A stretch of 64,000 nucleotides of DNA from assembly GCA_017303335.1 (NCBI GenBank), contig JAFLBK010000003.1:523149-587148 (forward strand), in the 5' to 3' direction. Made by a program: the position numbers and the translations under genes. The stretch is from Chitinophagales bacterium (GTDB lineage: Bacteria; Bacteroidota; Bacteroidia; Chitinophagales; Chitinophagaceae). This document shows positions 1-8,970 of this stretch, piece by piece (the stretch's first letter is position 1; each line of letters begins with the position of its first letter). The notes under the pieces are model-generated. The model searched no databases, had not been told where the DNA came from, and saw only the letters and a program-made list of their open reading frames with translations.

Positions 1-300
1 CCCGAACTGGATCAGCACATAATCGCCTTCCCTGAGCCGGCTCAGGATGGTATCCCAGCGGTGTTCGTTGATGAAACTTTTCGTGCTTCTGCCGTTCACC
101 GCGTGGTTCTGAACTTCCACGTCATCGGTCAGGTATTTCGACAGGTACATTCCCCAGCCACGCTCCGGGTTCTCATCAAGCGGTTTATTCGCCATGGTAC
201 TATCGCCCACAAGAAAAACGGTTACTTTCTTATCGGGCAGTAAAAAGGCGAAACCACTTAGTACCATTGCCAGTATGATGAGGGTCCTTTTCAATTTCAT
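1..300 (-). CDS. Rhamnogalacturonan acetylesterase-like SGNH hydrolase (CE12 type), 3' end outside window
   Basis: Only the first 100 residues are in the window; the gene runs off the left edge. The start is the ATG at 300, followed by a hydrophobic signal segment (about residues 4-21). The block VFLVGDSTMAN is the SGNH/GDSL nucleophile motif in the form typical of rhamnogalacturonan acetylesterases, and a later NHAVNGRST segment fits block II. The catalytic Asp/His pair near the C-terminus cannot be seen. The family removes acetyl groups from pectin backbones in the periplasm. It lies 25 bp downstream of kduI, so it is probably the next gene of the kduD-kduI operon. Function rests on motif and context. 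Confidence 0.85.
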   Translation of the reverse strand, partial: MKLKRTLIILAMVLSGFAFLLPDKKVTVFLVGDSTMANKPLDENPERGWGMYLSKYLTDDVEVQNHAVNGRSTKSFINEHRWDTILSRLREGDYVLIQFG

Positions 301-325
301 GTTGCTTGTTCAACCACTGTTGCGG

Positions 326-1156
326 TCATTTTAATTGGTTTATGTCCACCGGGTCCATGTCGGCATAATCGAGGTTCTCTCCTGCCATACCCCAGATGAA
401 TCCATAGTTGCTGGTGCCGCACCCGCTGTGAATGCTCCAGGGCGGCGAGATGATGGCTTCTTCGTTACCCACCACCAGGTGTTTGGTTTGGGCGGGTTCG
501 CCCATCAGGTGTATCAGTTTCTGGTTGGCCGGAAGATCGAAGTAGAAATAGGCTTCCATCCGGCGGTCGTGTACGTGCGTAGGCATGGTATTCCATACGC
601 TTCCTTCCTTGAGGATGGTCAATCCCATCACAAGCTGGCAACTTTTGATTCCCGCCAGGTGGATGTATTTATATACCGTTCGCTGGTTGGCGGTAGCCGC
701 TGCGCCGAGTTCCATGGGCATGGCCTTTTCCTTTTTCAGCAGGCGTGTGGGATAGGCATGATGCGCCGGGGCCGAAAGCAGGTAGAATTTCGCGGGGTAG
801 TCTTTCTTCTTACTCCTGAAACCAACCTTTGCGTTGCCTTTGCCAATGTAGAGGCAATCGAGTTTGCGCAGGGCGAAGGTTTTCCCGTTGACGATGATCT
901 CGCCATCGCCGCCTACGTTGATGATCCCGATCTCTCTTCTTTCGAGAAAGAACTTTGCTTTGAGCGCATCATAGGTCGGAAGCGAAACCATTTTGGCAAC
1001 CGGCATCACGCCACCGATGATCATACGGTCGTAATGCGAATACACGAGGCTGATCGTGTTGGCCTGCATAACCGACTGAATAAGGAAGTTGCTGCGCAAC
1101 TCGTCGGTTGTCATCGTACGTACTTCCCGGGCGCTGTTGTGAAATCGTATTTCCAT
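326..1156 (-). CDS. kduI: 5-dehydro-4-deoxy-D-glucuronate isomerase
   Basis: 276 aa, the usual length of KduI. It converts 5-keto-4-deoxyuronate, released from unsaturated oligogalacturonates, to 3-deoxy-D-glycero-2,5-hexodiulosonate in the cytoplasm. The cupin-type metal site is visible: HVHDRRMEAY supplies two His and one Glu, and a further His is in PWSIHSGCG near the C-terminus. There is no signal peptide. It follows kduD after a 209-bp gap that holds two copies of a hairpin repeat, and precedes the CE12 esterase. KduI and KduD catalyse consecutive steps. Confidence 0.95.
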   Translation of the reverse strand: MEIRFHNSAREVRTMTTDELRSNFLIQSVMQANTISLVYSHYDRMIIGGVMPVAKMVSLPTYDALKAKFFLERREIGIINVGGDGEIIVNGKTFALRKLDCLYIGKGNAKVGFRSKKKDYPAKFYLLSAPAHHAYPTRLLKKEKAMPMELGAAATANQRTVYKYIHLAGIKSCQLVMGLTILKEGSVWNTMPTHVHDRRMEAYFYFDLPANQKLIHLMGEPAQTKHLVVGNEEAIISPPWSIHSGCGTSNYGFIWGMAGENLDYADMDPVDINQLK

Positions 1157-1158
1157 AT

Positions 1159-1298
1159 TACCTCACCCCCAACCCCTCTCCTCCAGGAGAGGGGAGGAAG
1201 GATTTTGTTTAATTCATTTTCGTTTTATCCATTCTCTAAAAAACAACCGTATTCTTATTTTACCTCACCCCCAACCCCTCTCCTCCGGGAGAGGGGAG
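1159..1298. repeat. Two direct copies of a GC-rich hairpin repeat in the kduD-kduI gap
   Basis: The copies span 1159-1196 and 1261-1298, 102 bp apart, and differ at only one or two bases. Each holds CCTCACCCCCAACCCCTCTC followed by an inverted GAGAGGGG, so each can form a CCCCTCTCC/GGAGAGGGG hairpin with almost no loop. The 64 bp between them is AT-rich. The pair sits between two co-oriented genes of one pathway, where it could stabilise or partly terminate the transcript. It may equally be a dispersed palindromic repeat that simply landed there. Confidence 0.85.
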
Positions 1299-1365
1299 CG
1301 AAACCCTGGTTGTTTGCTTTTACTTTATATCCAACCCTTCACTCCTCAGTCTTCATGCTTAACTA

Positions 1366-2133
1366 CTATCGTCCCATCCAGCCGCCATCCACCGTGATGA
1401 TGGTTCCGTTCACATAGTCGCTCGCGGCGCTGGCAAGGAAAACCGTTACTCCCACAAAGTCGTCCGGCTCTGCCCAGCGACCGGCGGGGATGCGGCTTAG
1501 TATAGCCTTACTCCGCTCCGGATCGTTGCGAAGCGCTTCGGTATTGTCGGTGGCCACATAACCGGGCGCAATACCATTTACATTGATTCCTTTGTGCGCC
1601 CATTCATTGGCCAGCGCCTTGATCAGGCTGGCGATAGCTCCCTTGCTGGCCGCATAGCCCGGTACCGTGATGCCGCCCTGGAAACTCAGCAAAGAAGCGG
1701 TGAAGATGATCTTGCCGCTTCCCTGCCCGATCATCTTTTTCCCGATCTCACGGGAAAGAATGAACTGCGCATCGAGGTTAACGGCCATGACCTTATCCCA
1801 GTATTCGTCGCTGTGCTCAGCGGCGGGATTGCGCAGGATCATACCCGCATTGTTCACCAGTATATCGATGCGGTTGTTTTCGGCAGTGATTTTTCCGATG
1901 AAGCTGTAGAGAGAATCGCGGTCGCTGAAATCGGCCTGGTAGGCTTTGAAGGAACGGCCGAGGGCGGTTACTTCCTTTTCAATGTCGCTGCCGGGTTGCA
2001 GGGAATTCGAAACACCCAGGATATCAGCGCCCGCGGCGGCCAGGCCCATGGCCATCGAGCGGCCGATGCCTTTGTTGCAACCGGTCACCAGGGCTGTCTT
2101 TCCCGAAAGGTTAAAAAGCGCTGAAAACTTCAT
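1366..2133 (-). CDS. kduD: 2-dehydro-3-deoxy-D-gluconate 5-dehydrogenase (SDR family)
   Basis: 255 aa from the ATG at 2133; an in-frame TTG three codons upstream is less likely. It is a classical short-chain dehydrogenase: TGCNKGIG cofactor-binding motif near residue 18, NNAG near 90, and catalytic YAASK. It reduces the KduI product to 2-keto-3-deoxygluconate with NAD(P)H in the cytoplasm. Adjacent kduI makes this assignment much stronger than the SDR fold alone would. A LacI-type palindrome lies 77-100 bp upstream of the start and matches the one beside the lacI-family gene, so pectin-responsive control is likely. Confidence 0.92.
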   Translation of the reverse strand: MKFSALFNLSGKTALVTGCNKGIGRSMAMGLAAAGADILGVSNSLQPGSDIEKEVTALGRSFKAYQADFSDRDSLYSFIGKITAENNRIDILVNNAGMILRNPAAEHSDEYWDKVMAVNLDAQFILSREIGKKMIGQGSGKIIFTASLLSFQGGITVPGYAASKGAIASLIKALANEWAHKGINVNGIAPGYVATDNTEALRNDPERSKAILSRIPAGRWAEPDDFVGVTVFLASAASDYVNGTIITVDGGWMGR

Positions 2134-2209
2134 AAGAATCAATCGTTATTGCTGTTCAATTTTACCAAAATATCCCTTCCCAACTGAGTAAAAAAAGAGG
2201 TTTATTTAC

Positions 2210-2233
2210 GCAATCGTTCCCGATAACGATACC
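2210..2233. promoter_or_regulatory. LacI-type operator upstream of kduD
   Basis: An imperfect palindrome of GCAATCGTT and AACGATACC half-sites around a CCCGAT core. It shares the left half and the preceding TTTACG context with the palindrome at 14232-14255. It lies between the NTF2-like gene and kduD, 77 bp upstream of the kduD start. A lone CAATCGTT half-site is also present at 2140-2147. Control by the regulator at 14356 is inference. Confidence 0.65.
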
Positions 2234-2263
2234 GCTGTTTTCTACGTCGTTTTTCGTTCATTT

Positions 2264-2689
2264 TTATTGGTTCTTAACGGCTTGCCGGGCCAGTAATTTC
2301 CATGCGCCCTGCTGCTTCTGCCAGACGAGCAGAACGGCCAGGTGCACTTCCCCGGGTTTGCCGCTGTCGCTGGTGGTTGCATTGAGCTTATGGCGTACGA
2401 TGGCCACATCCCTGTCTATGGAAATGGTCTGATCGGCAAACTCCAGCGTCACAAAATCACTCTTGCCGGAAACGATCTTGGAAATAAAAAGCGTTTTGTC
2501 ATCAATATGACCGCTGGAATGTCCATAGCTCAGTTTCGCCGCGGTGAGTTTATCCAGCATGACCGAATCGGCATCCACCATGGCCCTGCGCAATTGTTCT
2601 ACCGCTGCCGCCACCGCGGTTTTCTTTTGTTGTCCGCGGATGCTGCAGGTACATCCAACCAATGCCAGCACCAATAGTATACTTTTCAT
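2264..2689 (-). CDS. Secreted NTF2-like (DUF4440-type) protein
   Basis: 141 aa with an N-terminal signal segment; a Cys follows LVG, so it may be a lipoprotein. The rest has the pattern of the small alpha+beta NTF2/DUF4440 fold: an N-terminal helix (VEQLRRAMVDAD), the middle segment SYGHSSGHI, then beta strands ending AVLLVWQKQQGAWKLLARQ. No catalytic activity can be assigned. It starts 18 bp after the GH43 stop and is the last gene before the kduD operator, so it probably belongs to the pectin operon. Confidence 0.75.
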   Translation of the reverse strand: MKSILLVLALVGCTCSIRGQQKKTAVAAAVEQLRRAMVDADSVMLDKLTAAKLSYGHSSGHIDDKTLFISKIVSGKSDFVTLEFADQTISIDRDVAIVRHKLNATTSDSGKPGEVHLAVLLVWQKQQGAWKLLARQAVKNQ

Positions 2690-2707
2690 GATCCTGTATT
2701 TTAAAAC

Positions 2708-4348
2708 CTATCGCACCTCTTCGATCCGGAACCAATCGAAATCGGCATAGCCCGAATCGTTGGTTTGCGATTCTCTTGTACAAAAGATGCCCACTTTGGC
2801 CCCGATCCAGCGGCCGGGCTCGGCTTTGAATGCGGATCCGGTTTCGGTAAAATCATTTCCATTCGTACTATAGCTGAACATACATCTCCCACCGGCTGTG
2901 ATCCGCACCCGCAGGTAGATCGTTTCGGTATCCAGCTTCATAATAACCGTTTCTTCTTCCGCATGGCCTTTATCGGCATTGGTACAGGTGGTGAATACGA
3001 GGTAAACAGCGCCGTTCATTTTCTTCAGCGCCAGGTTTGCATAACTGAGGCCCATGATGGCCAACCCGGCTTTTTCATTGTCGAGTTTGCTGCTGGGCTT
3101 AAACGTCATTTTGGTGCTGACCATAAATGCTTCGGCCGGAAATTTCTGCAAAAGTACATTCGGCGCAAACCAGAGATTCTTTGCACTATCGGGCAGCTTA
3201 TCAGCGAATAAGCGCAGCACCCCGTTCGCCGCGTCGCTGAAGGCCCAGGTTGGTTTGGGATTGGCCATCCATTGCCAGGGTAATCCGATCCTGGCATCAT
3301 TGAACTCATCCGATTCAGCCGGCGTAACTACCGGATATGTTTTTCCCACCGTTGGTTTTCTATACCGCAGCACGGGTTCTCCTTTTCCATCGCCATCCTT
3401 ATCTTCCCCGATCACCGGCCAATCGTTGAGCCATTTCAGGGGCTGCAGGTGAACAACCCTCCCGTACACTTCCTTATCCTGGAAATGAAGGAACCAATCC
3501 TCTCCCGTTTGCGTGCTCACCCAGGCGCCCTGGTGCGGACCGTTCACATTGGTATTGCCCTGGTCCATCACCACCCTGCGTTCGTAAGGGCCGTAGATAT
3601 TCCTTGAACGAAGTACAAGCTGCCAGCCCGTACTTACACCCCCGGCCGGTGCGAAAATGTAATAGTAGCCGTTGCGTTTGTACAATTTCGGACCTTCAAT
3701 GGTAGGATCTTTCGCATGACCATCATATACCAACACACCTGCATCGATGGTCTTTGTTCCTTCCGCGTTCAGTTGTTTCAGCACGAGGATGCTCTTGATA
3801 CCGGCCCGGCTTCCGGCGTATGCATGCACCAGATAAACCTTGCCGTTATCATCCCAGAGCGGACAAGGATCGATCAATCCTTTTCCTGCTTCCACGAGCA
3901 CCGGTTCGCTCCACGGGCCCTGTATATTTTTCGCTTTGGTGAGATAAATGCCAAAGTCGGGATCGGGATAATAGATCCAGAACTCGTTGTTGTGATACCG
4001 GATCGAAGGCGCCCATACGCCGTTGCCGTGTTGCGGTTTTGCAAAATGGTCAAAAGGGGGCAGGCGTTTTAATGCATGACCGATGAGTGTCCAGTTCACC
4101 AGGTCTTTTGAATGCAGGATGGGCAACCCGGGAATGGCTTCAAAACTGGAAGCGGTCATGTAGAAATCTGTACCCACCCGGATGGCATCGGGGTCGGAAT
4201 AATCGGCGTTGATCACCGGGTTCTTATAGGTGCCATCACCGTTATCGGCTACCCATACTTTTGATACGGTCGTTTTCTGAGCGCTGAGTGAATGAGCGCC
4301 GCAGGCGAGAAGCGACAACAATACTATTTTCTCCAGGTTCTTCAGCAT
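2708..4348 (-). CDS. Glycoside hydrolase family 43 enzyme with C-terminal beta-sandwich
   Basis: 546 aa with a signal peptide (about residues 1-23). The five-bladed propeller is recognisable: the catalytic base is probably D52 in SDPDAI, D160 lies in IDPCPLWDD, and the general acid is probably E218 in TIEGPKL. From about residue 340 a second domain (SDEFNDARIGLPWQWMANP) matches the concanavalin-like C-terminal module of beta-xylosidase/arabinosidase-type GH43 proteins. It likely trims arabinose, xylose or galactose side chains in the periplasm. Its start overlaps the end of the oxidoreductase gene by 7 bp. The subfamily was not resolved. Confidence 0.9.
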   Translation of the reverse strand: MLKNLEKIVLLSLLACGAHSLSAQKTTVSKVWVADNGDGTYKNPVINADYSDPDAIRVGTDFYMTASSFEAIPGLPILHSKDLVNWTLIGHALKRLPPFDHFAKPQHGNGVWAPSIRYHNNEFWIYYPDPDFGIYLTKAKNIQGPWSEPVLVEAGKGLIDPCPLWDDNGKVYLVHAYAGSRAGIKSILVLKQLNAEGTKTIDAGVLVYDGHAKDPTIEGPKLYKRNGYYYIFAPAGGVSTGWQLVLRSRNIYGPYERRVVMDQGNTNVNGPHQGAWVSTQTGEDWFLHFQDKEVYGRVVHLQPLKWLNDWPVIGEDKDGDGKGEPVLRYRKPTVGKTYPVVTPAESDEFNDARIGLPWQWMANPKPTWAFSDAANGVLRLFADKLPDSAKNLWFAPNVLLQKFPAEAFMVSTKMTFKPSSKLDNEKAGLAIMGLSYANLALKKMNGAVYLVFTTCTNADKGHAEEETVIMKLDTETIYLRVRITAGGRCMFSYSTNGNDFTETGSAFKAEPGRWIGAKVGIFCTRESQTNDSGYADFDWFRIEEVR

Positions 4349-5385
4349 GCGATGATTCGTTTTTCGTGAACGCTTTGATAGGCCTTTTCGATGATGGCGA
4401 TCACGTTGCGGCCTTCTTCGGCTGTAACGGGCAAGGGAGCATTGTTGCGCAATGCCTCATACAGGCGGGTATAATAGATCCCGTAATTCCCATTCTCCGT
4501 GGGTACCAGTTTGCGAAGGGTTTCTCCATCACGGATCACATTCAATATCCCTTGTTGCGATTCGGGTTCTTTTCCCCACTCCGCGGAACCAGGAACAACA
4601 AATTTCTTCAGTTCCGCTTCCTGGACATCGGCCCTTGATTTATGAAAAGAACCCAGGCTGCCATGGATCACATAAGCCGGTACCGGTTCTTTAACGAGAT
4701 AGCCGGCTTTCAACCGAACCCGTAAGCCTTCGTAAAACAAAATCAGTTCGATGTAATCATCTACTTTACTGATGGGCCGAAGAATGGTTATGTCGGCGAA
4801 GATGGCCCGGGGCATACCGAATAATTGCAAGGCCTGGTCGACCAGGTGCGGACCGAGATCGTAGAAGATACCGGCGCCCGGACCGGGTGTTTCCTTGTGC
4901 AGCTTGGGGCTCAGGTTCTGGTCGTATCGATCGAAATGGATCTCCGCCTCCACCACATCGCCCAGCCATTTTTCCCCGATCACTTTGCGCACGGTTTGAA
5001 AATCGCTGTCCCACCGCCGGTTCTGGTACACGGATATCTTCTTTCCTTTTTCTTTTGCAAGAGCGATCAGTTCATCGCATTCGGCCACGGTATTGCAGAA
5101 CGGTTTTTCCACCACGATGTGTTTGCCGGCCAGCAACGCTTTCTTCGCATAGTCGAAATGTGTATAGTTGGGTGTATTAATGATCATGAGTTCGATGGCG
5201 GCATCGGCCATCAGTTCATCGATGGTTGCGTAACTGATCACCCCGGGATAGCGATCCTGCATCTCCTTTTTGCTGCGCTCACAAACAGCATGCAATGCAT
5301 ACCCGCCGTGCTGCTGCAGGAAGGGTGCGTGAAATAATTTGCCCGACATGCCATAGGAACAAAGCCCGGTTTTGATTTTTTTCAT
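4342..5385 (-). CDS. Gfo/Idh/MocA family oxidoreductase
   Basis: 347 aa, no signal peptide. The N-terminal Rossmann segment GLCSYGMSGKLFHAPF is the variant seen in the YhhX/YvaA-type branch. The EKP signature is in VVEKPFCN near residue 94, followed by the C-terminal alpha/beta domain. These enzymes use NAD(P)H on sugars or cyclitols in the cytoplasm. It is embedded between CE8 and GH43 in the pectin locus, so a role on a pectin-derived sugar is inferred, but the substrate cannot be read from the sequence. Confidence 0.9.
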   Translation of the reverse strand: MKKIKTGLCSYGMSGKLFHAPFLQQHGGYALHAVCERSKKEMQDRYPGVISYATIDELMADAAIELMIINTPNYTHFDYAKKALLAGKHIVVEKPFCNTVAECDELIALAKEKGKKISVYQNRRWDSDFQTVRKVIGEKWLGDVVEAEIHFDRYDQNLSPKLHKETPGPGAGIFYDLGPHLVDQALQLFGMPRAIFADITILRPISKVDDYIELILFYEGLRVRLKAGYLVKEPVPAYVIHGSLGSFHKSRADVQEAELKKFVVPGSAEWGKEPESQQGILNVIRDGETLRKLVPTENGNYGIYYTRLYEALRNNAPLPVTAEEGRNVIAIIEKAYQSVHEKRIIAC

Positions 5386-5425
5386 TTTGGTTCGCTTTAC
5401 ACAGGTAAAGTTGCCACTTTTAGGG

Positions 5426-6469
5426 TTAATCTTTCCTCATCGCTTTCGCCGAAGGCCATTGAAACGGTCTCGGTTCCGCAGGCTTATACCAATCGGTTTC
5501 ATTGGGCAAAAGCGGATTACTGGTTGAGAAGATCTTCTCCAATTCATAGTCCTTAGCCTCCTGGTCGGAAAGTATTTTTGCCCAGCCTGGCCGTTTGCTC
5601 ATTCCACTTCCTTCACCGCTGTTTTTGTATTCGGCATAGAACGTTGTTTTCTCGTTTTCGGCATTGCCCCAATTGTTCCAGCCTTCCGGAGCGATGGCTT
5701 TCGGTAGTTCGCAGCGGATGAAAACGGTTTTGGCATGGGCACGCCAGGGCCTGCCGAGGAATAATTTATTCACGGATGAATCGGCGATGACGCGGCAGTC
5801 GAGAAACACGAATCCGTATTTTTTGCCGGGCGTGGTACTGGCAGCGGTAATGTACGAGTTGGCTTTGGCCCGGATGGTACAATGCTGAAAAACGGCGGTG
5901 GCCGCACCGAAAATAAAATCGGTGGTACCTTCGATATAGCAACCGATGAAGAGTTGGCGGGCTGTTTCGCCGGAGGCGAAGATGGTATCCTGGTTGCCGA
6001 GGAACTTACAATTTTTGAACAAGGCTTTATCGGCATCCACGTACAATGCAAGCGCCTGGCCTACGGGGCCGGCCGTATTGACGAAACTGATGTTCTCGGC
6101 ACGGAAACGGTTACCGGAAATTTTCGCGGTAAACGAAGTGAACGTGGTGAGTTTTCCCCTGCCCGAATAATCGTTGAAGCTGATGATGGTTTTATCAACA
6201 CTTTCGCCGATGAATGTTACATCGGTATTCGTAGCGGGCAATTCGATCTTTTCGTTGTACACCCCGTTCTTAATATACAGCGTGATCGGCGACAGGGGAT
6301 ATACCCGCATGGCATCGATGGCATCCTGGATGTATTTGTAATCGCCGCTGCCGTCTTTGGCAACGGTAAACACGTATTTATACTGACCGGGATTGGCCGT
6401 TTGCGGGAAAGCGGTTTTACTCAAACCGAATCCAATCAGCAGAAGAACGATGCAATGAATCCTTTTCAT
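5426..6469 (-). CDS. Pectin methylesterase (CE8)
   Basis: 347 aa with a signal peptide (residues 1-23). It is a right-handed beta-helix enzyme with the full active-site set: GVYNEK near 69-74, GNQDT with Q160/D161, GTTDFIFG with nucleophile D184, and LGRPW. It removes methyl esters from homogalacturonan so that the pectate lyase encoded upstream in the operon can cut it. It sits 7 bp downstream of the esterase gene. The length is normal and nothing is broken. Confidence 0.95.
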   Translation of the reverse strand: MKRIHCIVLLLIGFGLSKTAFPQTANPGQYKYVFTVAKDGSGDYKYIQDAIDAMRVYPLSPITLYIKNGVYNEKIELPATNTDVTFIGESVDKTIISFNDYSGRGKLTTFTSFTAKISGNRFRAENISFVNTAGPVGQALALYVDADKALFKNCKFLGNQDTIFASGETARQLFIGCYIEGTTDFIFGAATAVFQHCTIRAKANSYITAASTTPGKKYGFVFLDCRVIADSSVNKLFLGRPWRAHAKTVFIRCELPKAIAPEGWNNWGNAENEKTTFYAEYKNSGEGSGMSKRPGWAKILSDQEAKDYELEKIFSTSNPLLPNETDWYKPAEPRPFQWPSAKAMRKD

Positions 6470-6476
6470 ATCTCAA

Positions 6477-7457
6477 TCATGGATGAAACCGTTTTTTCAA
6501 AAAGGCATCGATGGTTGCAATGGTTGGCTGAAACCAGGGATTAAACAAACAGAAGTGGTGCGGGGAATTTTCGAATTCCTTCACTTCCGTATAGATATTG
6601 TTTTTGCGCAGGATATCGATGTAGTCGTTTCGCCCGGCATGCATCCGTGCCACAGAACTGTTGATGAACAGGGTGGGAACCGAATTGGGCCCGGCCCAGC
6701 TGAGTGGCGAGGCCTGCTCCCAAAGCGCCGGGTTGTCTTTCCGCGATGCGCCGAACCAGTTGGTGGCCGCCGATATTTTTTTGCTGTCGTCGCCCTCGCC
6801 GCTTTCCGGATGTATGAACGACAGGGTTCCATCGATATCCACGATGGCCTGTACGGCGCTGCTGCCAGCATACGTACCGTTATTCCCTTCAAAGAACGGT
6901 TGCCCGTTGGTATTACCGATAAGCGCTGCCAATTGCCCGCCGGCGGAAAAACCCAGCACCACTACCTTGTTCGTATCCACCCCGTATTGCTTCGCATGAT
7001 CTTTCACCCAACGGATGGAAGTCTTTATGTCGTGTACGGCTGCCGGGTATAAGGCTTCGGTTGAGAGGCGGTATTGCGGGGTAAAACAAACATAGCCGCG
7101 GTTGGCGAGTTGCTGTGCGAGGGGATGATGCTGGCTGCGGTCGCCCGACCGCCAGCCGCCGCCGTGAATGATGATGATGGCGATCCGGTTTGCATTGCTC
7201 TTTCTTTCCGGATAGAATGCATCCAGCAATAATTTTCGTTCGCCGACCGAACAATATACGATCCCTTTTTTTTCCCGGATGGAAGGCGGATGATATTCTT
7301 CAACATACGCCGTTTCGGGATTCGACTTCTTCGAATTGCGGTAAGCCGCGGGGGTATTGTACGAGGTGTCGGGTATGCCGGTAAGTCCGGGCCAGGATTG
7401 CGCAAACAGGTCATCAACCCGGAACACAAGCATTGCTATGCAGATAAGCCATTTCAT
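6477..7457 (-). CDS. Secreted alpha/beta-hydrolase esterase of the BD-FAE/CE10 type
   Basis: 326 aa with a signal peptide (residues 1-19). The oxyanion motif IIHGGGW and nucleophile elbow GFSAGGQ are clear, and a late NSPHHF segment supplies the likely catalytic His. The family includes acetyl- and feruloyl-esterases acting on plant polysaccharides. Its ATG overlaps the pectate lyase stop by 4 bp, so the two are translationally coupled. Its place between PL1 and CE8 suggests it removes ester decorations from pectin. The exact ester is unknown. Confidence 0.85.
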   Translation of the reverse strand: MKWLICIAMLVFRVDDLFAQSWPGLTGIPDTSYNTPAAYRNSKKSNPETAYVEEYHPPSIREKKGIVYCSVGERKLLLDAFYPERKSNANRIAIIIIHGGGWRSGDRSQHHPLAQQLANRGYVCFTPQYRLSTEALYPAAVHDIKTSIRWVKDHAKQYGVDTNKVVVLGFSAGGQLAALIGNTNGQPFFEGNNGTYAGSSAVQAIVDIDGTLSFIHPESGEGDDSKKISAATNWFGASRKDNPALWEQASPLSWAGPNSVPTLFINSSVARMHAGRNDYIDILRKNNIYTEVKEFENSPHHFCLFNPWFQPTIATIDAFLKKRFHP

Positions 7458-8884
7458 TTTTCAGCTGCCGGCGCCAGGCCATTGATGTATACTTCGAGAT
7501 TTGTGAAATAGCTATGCAGTGAAACCACCGAAGCGTCATTCGGGTCCTGGGGGTTGAGTTTGTTTTTCCGTTCCCATTCATCGGGCATACCATCCCTGTC
7601 GGCGTCGGCCGGGGCCGGCAACGACTGCAGGGCGGGCCAGGCATTCACGGTGCGTTCGTATCCGGTGCCATGCGGAAATCCGCCCTGCACATCCACAAAA
7701 TTACCGGTTCTGTTCTTTACGTCGCTGATGATCCGGCTATCCATGGTATCCCTCCGGAACGAAGCGCCTGCCCATTTCAATACCTGTGCGAAGGCATCAA
7801 CGGCTGATTGTGCCGGTAGCTGTTCCGCTGCATGCGGTTCGCTGCTGACCGCATTCTTTTTGTCTTCTTCGGTTCCTTTGTTGCCCATATGGATGCCGAG
7901 CCAGTTATTTGCGGTAACGTCTTTCGCTTCATCCACGTAATTTCCGTTTACATACCATTTGCCAAAGCCGATCTTTTCGTCGCGTCCGGGATTCACGATC
8001 CGGTACCGTACGCCGGCATTCGTATTGGGACCGTACTTAAAATAATTATTCACGATATTATAACTCCCGCCCTCACCCGCGTAGATGGTATTAATACCCC
8101 AGTTGTAGATCACATTGTTGCGGTAATCGACGAGTTCGGTGGGTGTATGACGGATGCCGTTGAAGCGTGGGTTCCGGTTGTTGCAATGCGCAAACAGGTT
8201 GTGGTGTGCCGACAGATGCAAACCTCCCCAGATACCGCCGAACCCGTGATGCTCGTAATCCTTGTCGCCCGCTTCAAAGTGATAGGAATAATTCAGGGGT
8301 TCGGAAATGATGTTCCATTGCAGGGTGGTGCTGTCGCCGGCGTATACGCTGAATACTTCATCGGTACTCCAGCTCATGCTGCAATGATCGATGATGATGT
8401 GCTTGCGCCGGGTTCCGCCAAAAGCGTCGTCGCCCCCGTTCCCGTCTACCATGCCGCCTTTCTGGTATTTATCTCCCATGCGAAACCGTAAGTATCGTAC
8501 TATGATGTTATCACCGCCGAGTGAAACAGGCTGATCAGCCAGGCAGATGCCATCACCGGGAGCAGTCTGCCCCGCGATGGTCACGTCGCCCCTGATCGAC
8601 AATTTTGTTTCCAGGTGTATCGTACCCGAAACAGCAAATACGATCATCCGTTTCCCTTTCGCTTCGGCTGCTTCCCGGAAACTGCCCGGTCCTTTATCAT
8701 CGAGGTTGGTTACAATAAATATTCGGCCTCCCCGCCCGCCGGTGGCGTATTTACCGAATCCTTCGGCGCCGGGAAATGCGATCAGACCTTCGGGAGAGGA
8801 AGCAGTTGTCACAGACTGTTTCTGCGCCGCACAGGAAGCCAGCAGGAATACCAAAAACAGGTTCAGGAGGAATTGCTTTTTCAT
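7454..8884 (-). CDS. Pectate lyase, polysaccharide lyase family 1
   Basis: 476 aa with an N-terminal lipoprotein-type signal (LLASC). The mature start FPGAEGFG and the TGGRGG segment are characteristic of PL1. Further beta-helix landmarks are DHCSMSWSTDEVFS and NPRFNGIRH. The C-terminal stretch DADRDGMPDEWERKN resembles a calcium-binding or dockerin-like motif often appended to bacterial pectate lyases. It cleaves de-esterified homogalacturonan by beta-elimination to unsaturated oligomers, which feed KduI and KduD. It is the first enzyme gene after SusCD, 86 bp beyond the susD stop and past an intrinsic terminator. Confidence 0.93.
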   Translation of the reverse strand: MKKQFLLNLFLVFLLASCAAQKQSVTTASSPEGLIAFPGAEGFGKYATGGRGGRIFIVTNLDDKGPGSFREAAEAKGKRMIVFAVSGTIHLETKLSIRGDVTIAGQTAPGDGICLADQPVSLGGDNIIVRYLRFRMGDKYQKGGMVDGNGGDDAFGGTRRKHIIIDHCSMSWSTDEVFSVYAGDSTTLQWNIISEPLNYSYHFEAGDKDYEHHGFGGIWGGLHLSAHHNLFAHCNNRNPRFNGIRHTPTELVDYRNNVIYNWGINTIYAGEGGSYNIVNNYFKYGPNTNAGVRYRIVNPGRDEKIGFGKWYVNGNYVDEAKDVTANNWLGIHMGNKGTEEDKKNAVSSEPHAAEQLPAQSAVDAFAQVLKWAGASFRRDTMDSRIISDVKNRTGNFVDVQGGFPHGTGYERTVNAWPALQSLPAPADADRDGMPDEWERKNKLNPQDPNDASVVSLHSYFTNLEVYINGLAPAAEK

Positions 8885-8910
8885 CGTTTCAATTTTCAGG
8901 TAACCGGTTC

Positions 8911-8938
8911 AATAAAATAAGGCTGCGGTGAAGCAGCC
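8911..8938 (-). terminator. Intrinsic terminator after susD of the pectin locus
   Basis: Read on the minus strand, GGCTGC-TTCACC-GCAGCC forms a 6-bp GC-rich stem with a 6-nt loop, followed by TTATTTTATT. It lies just past the susD stop. It probably lowers expression of the downstream enzymes relative to SusCD, as is common in these loci. Confidence 0.75.
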
Positions 8939-8970
8939 AAATTTTAAAAACAAAAACTAACATGAGAAAA

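Noticed and set aside
335..1417. Long plus-strand open frame opposite kduI
   Set aside because: It is the antisense of kduI and of the hairpin repeats; kduI is clearly the real gene.
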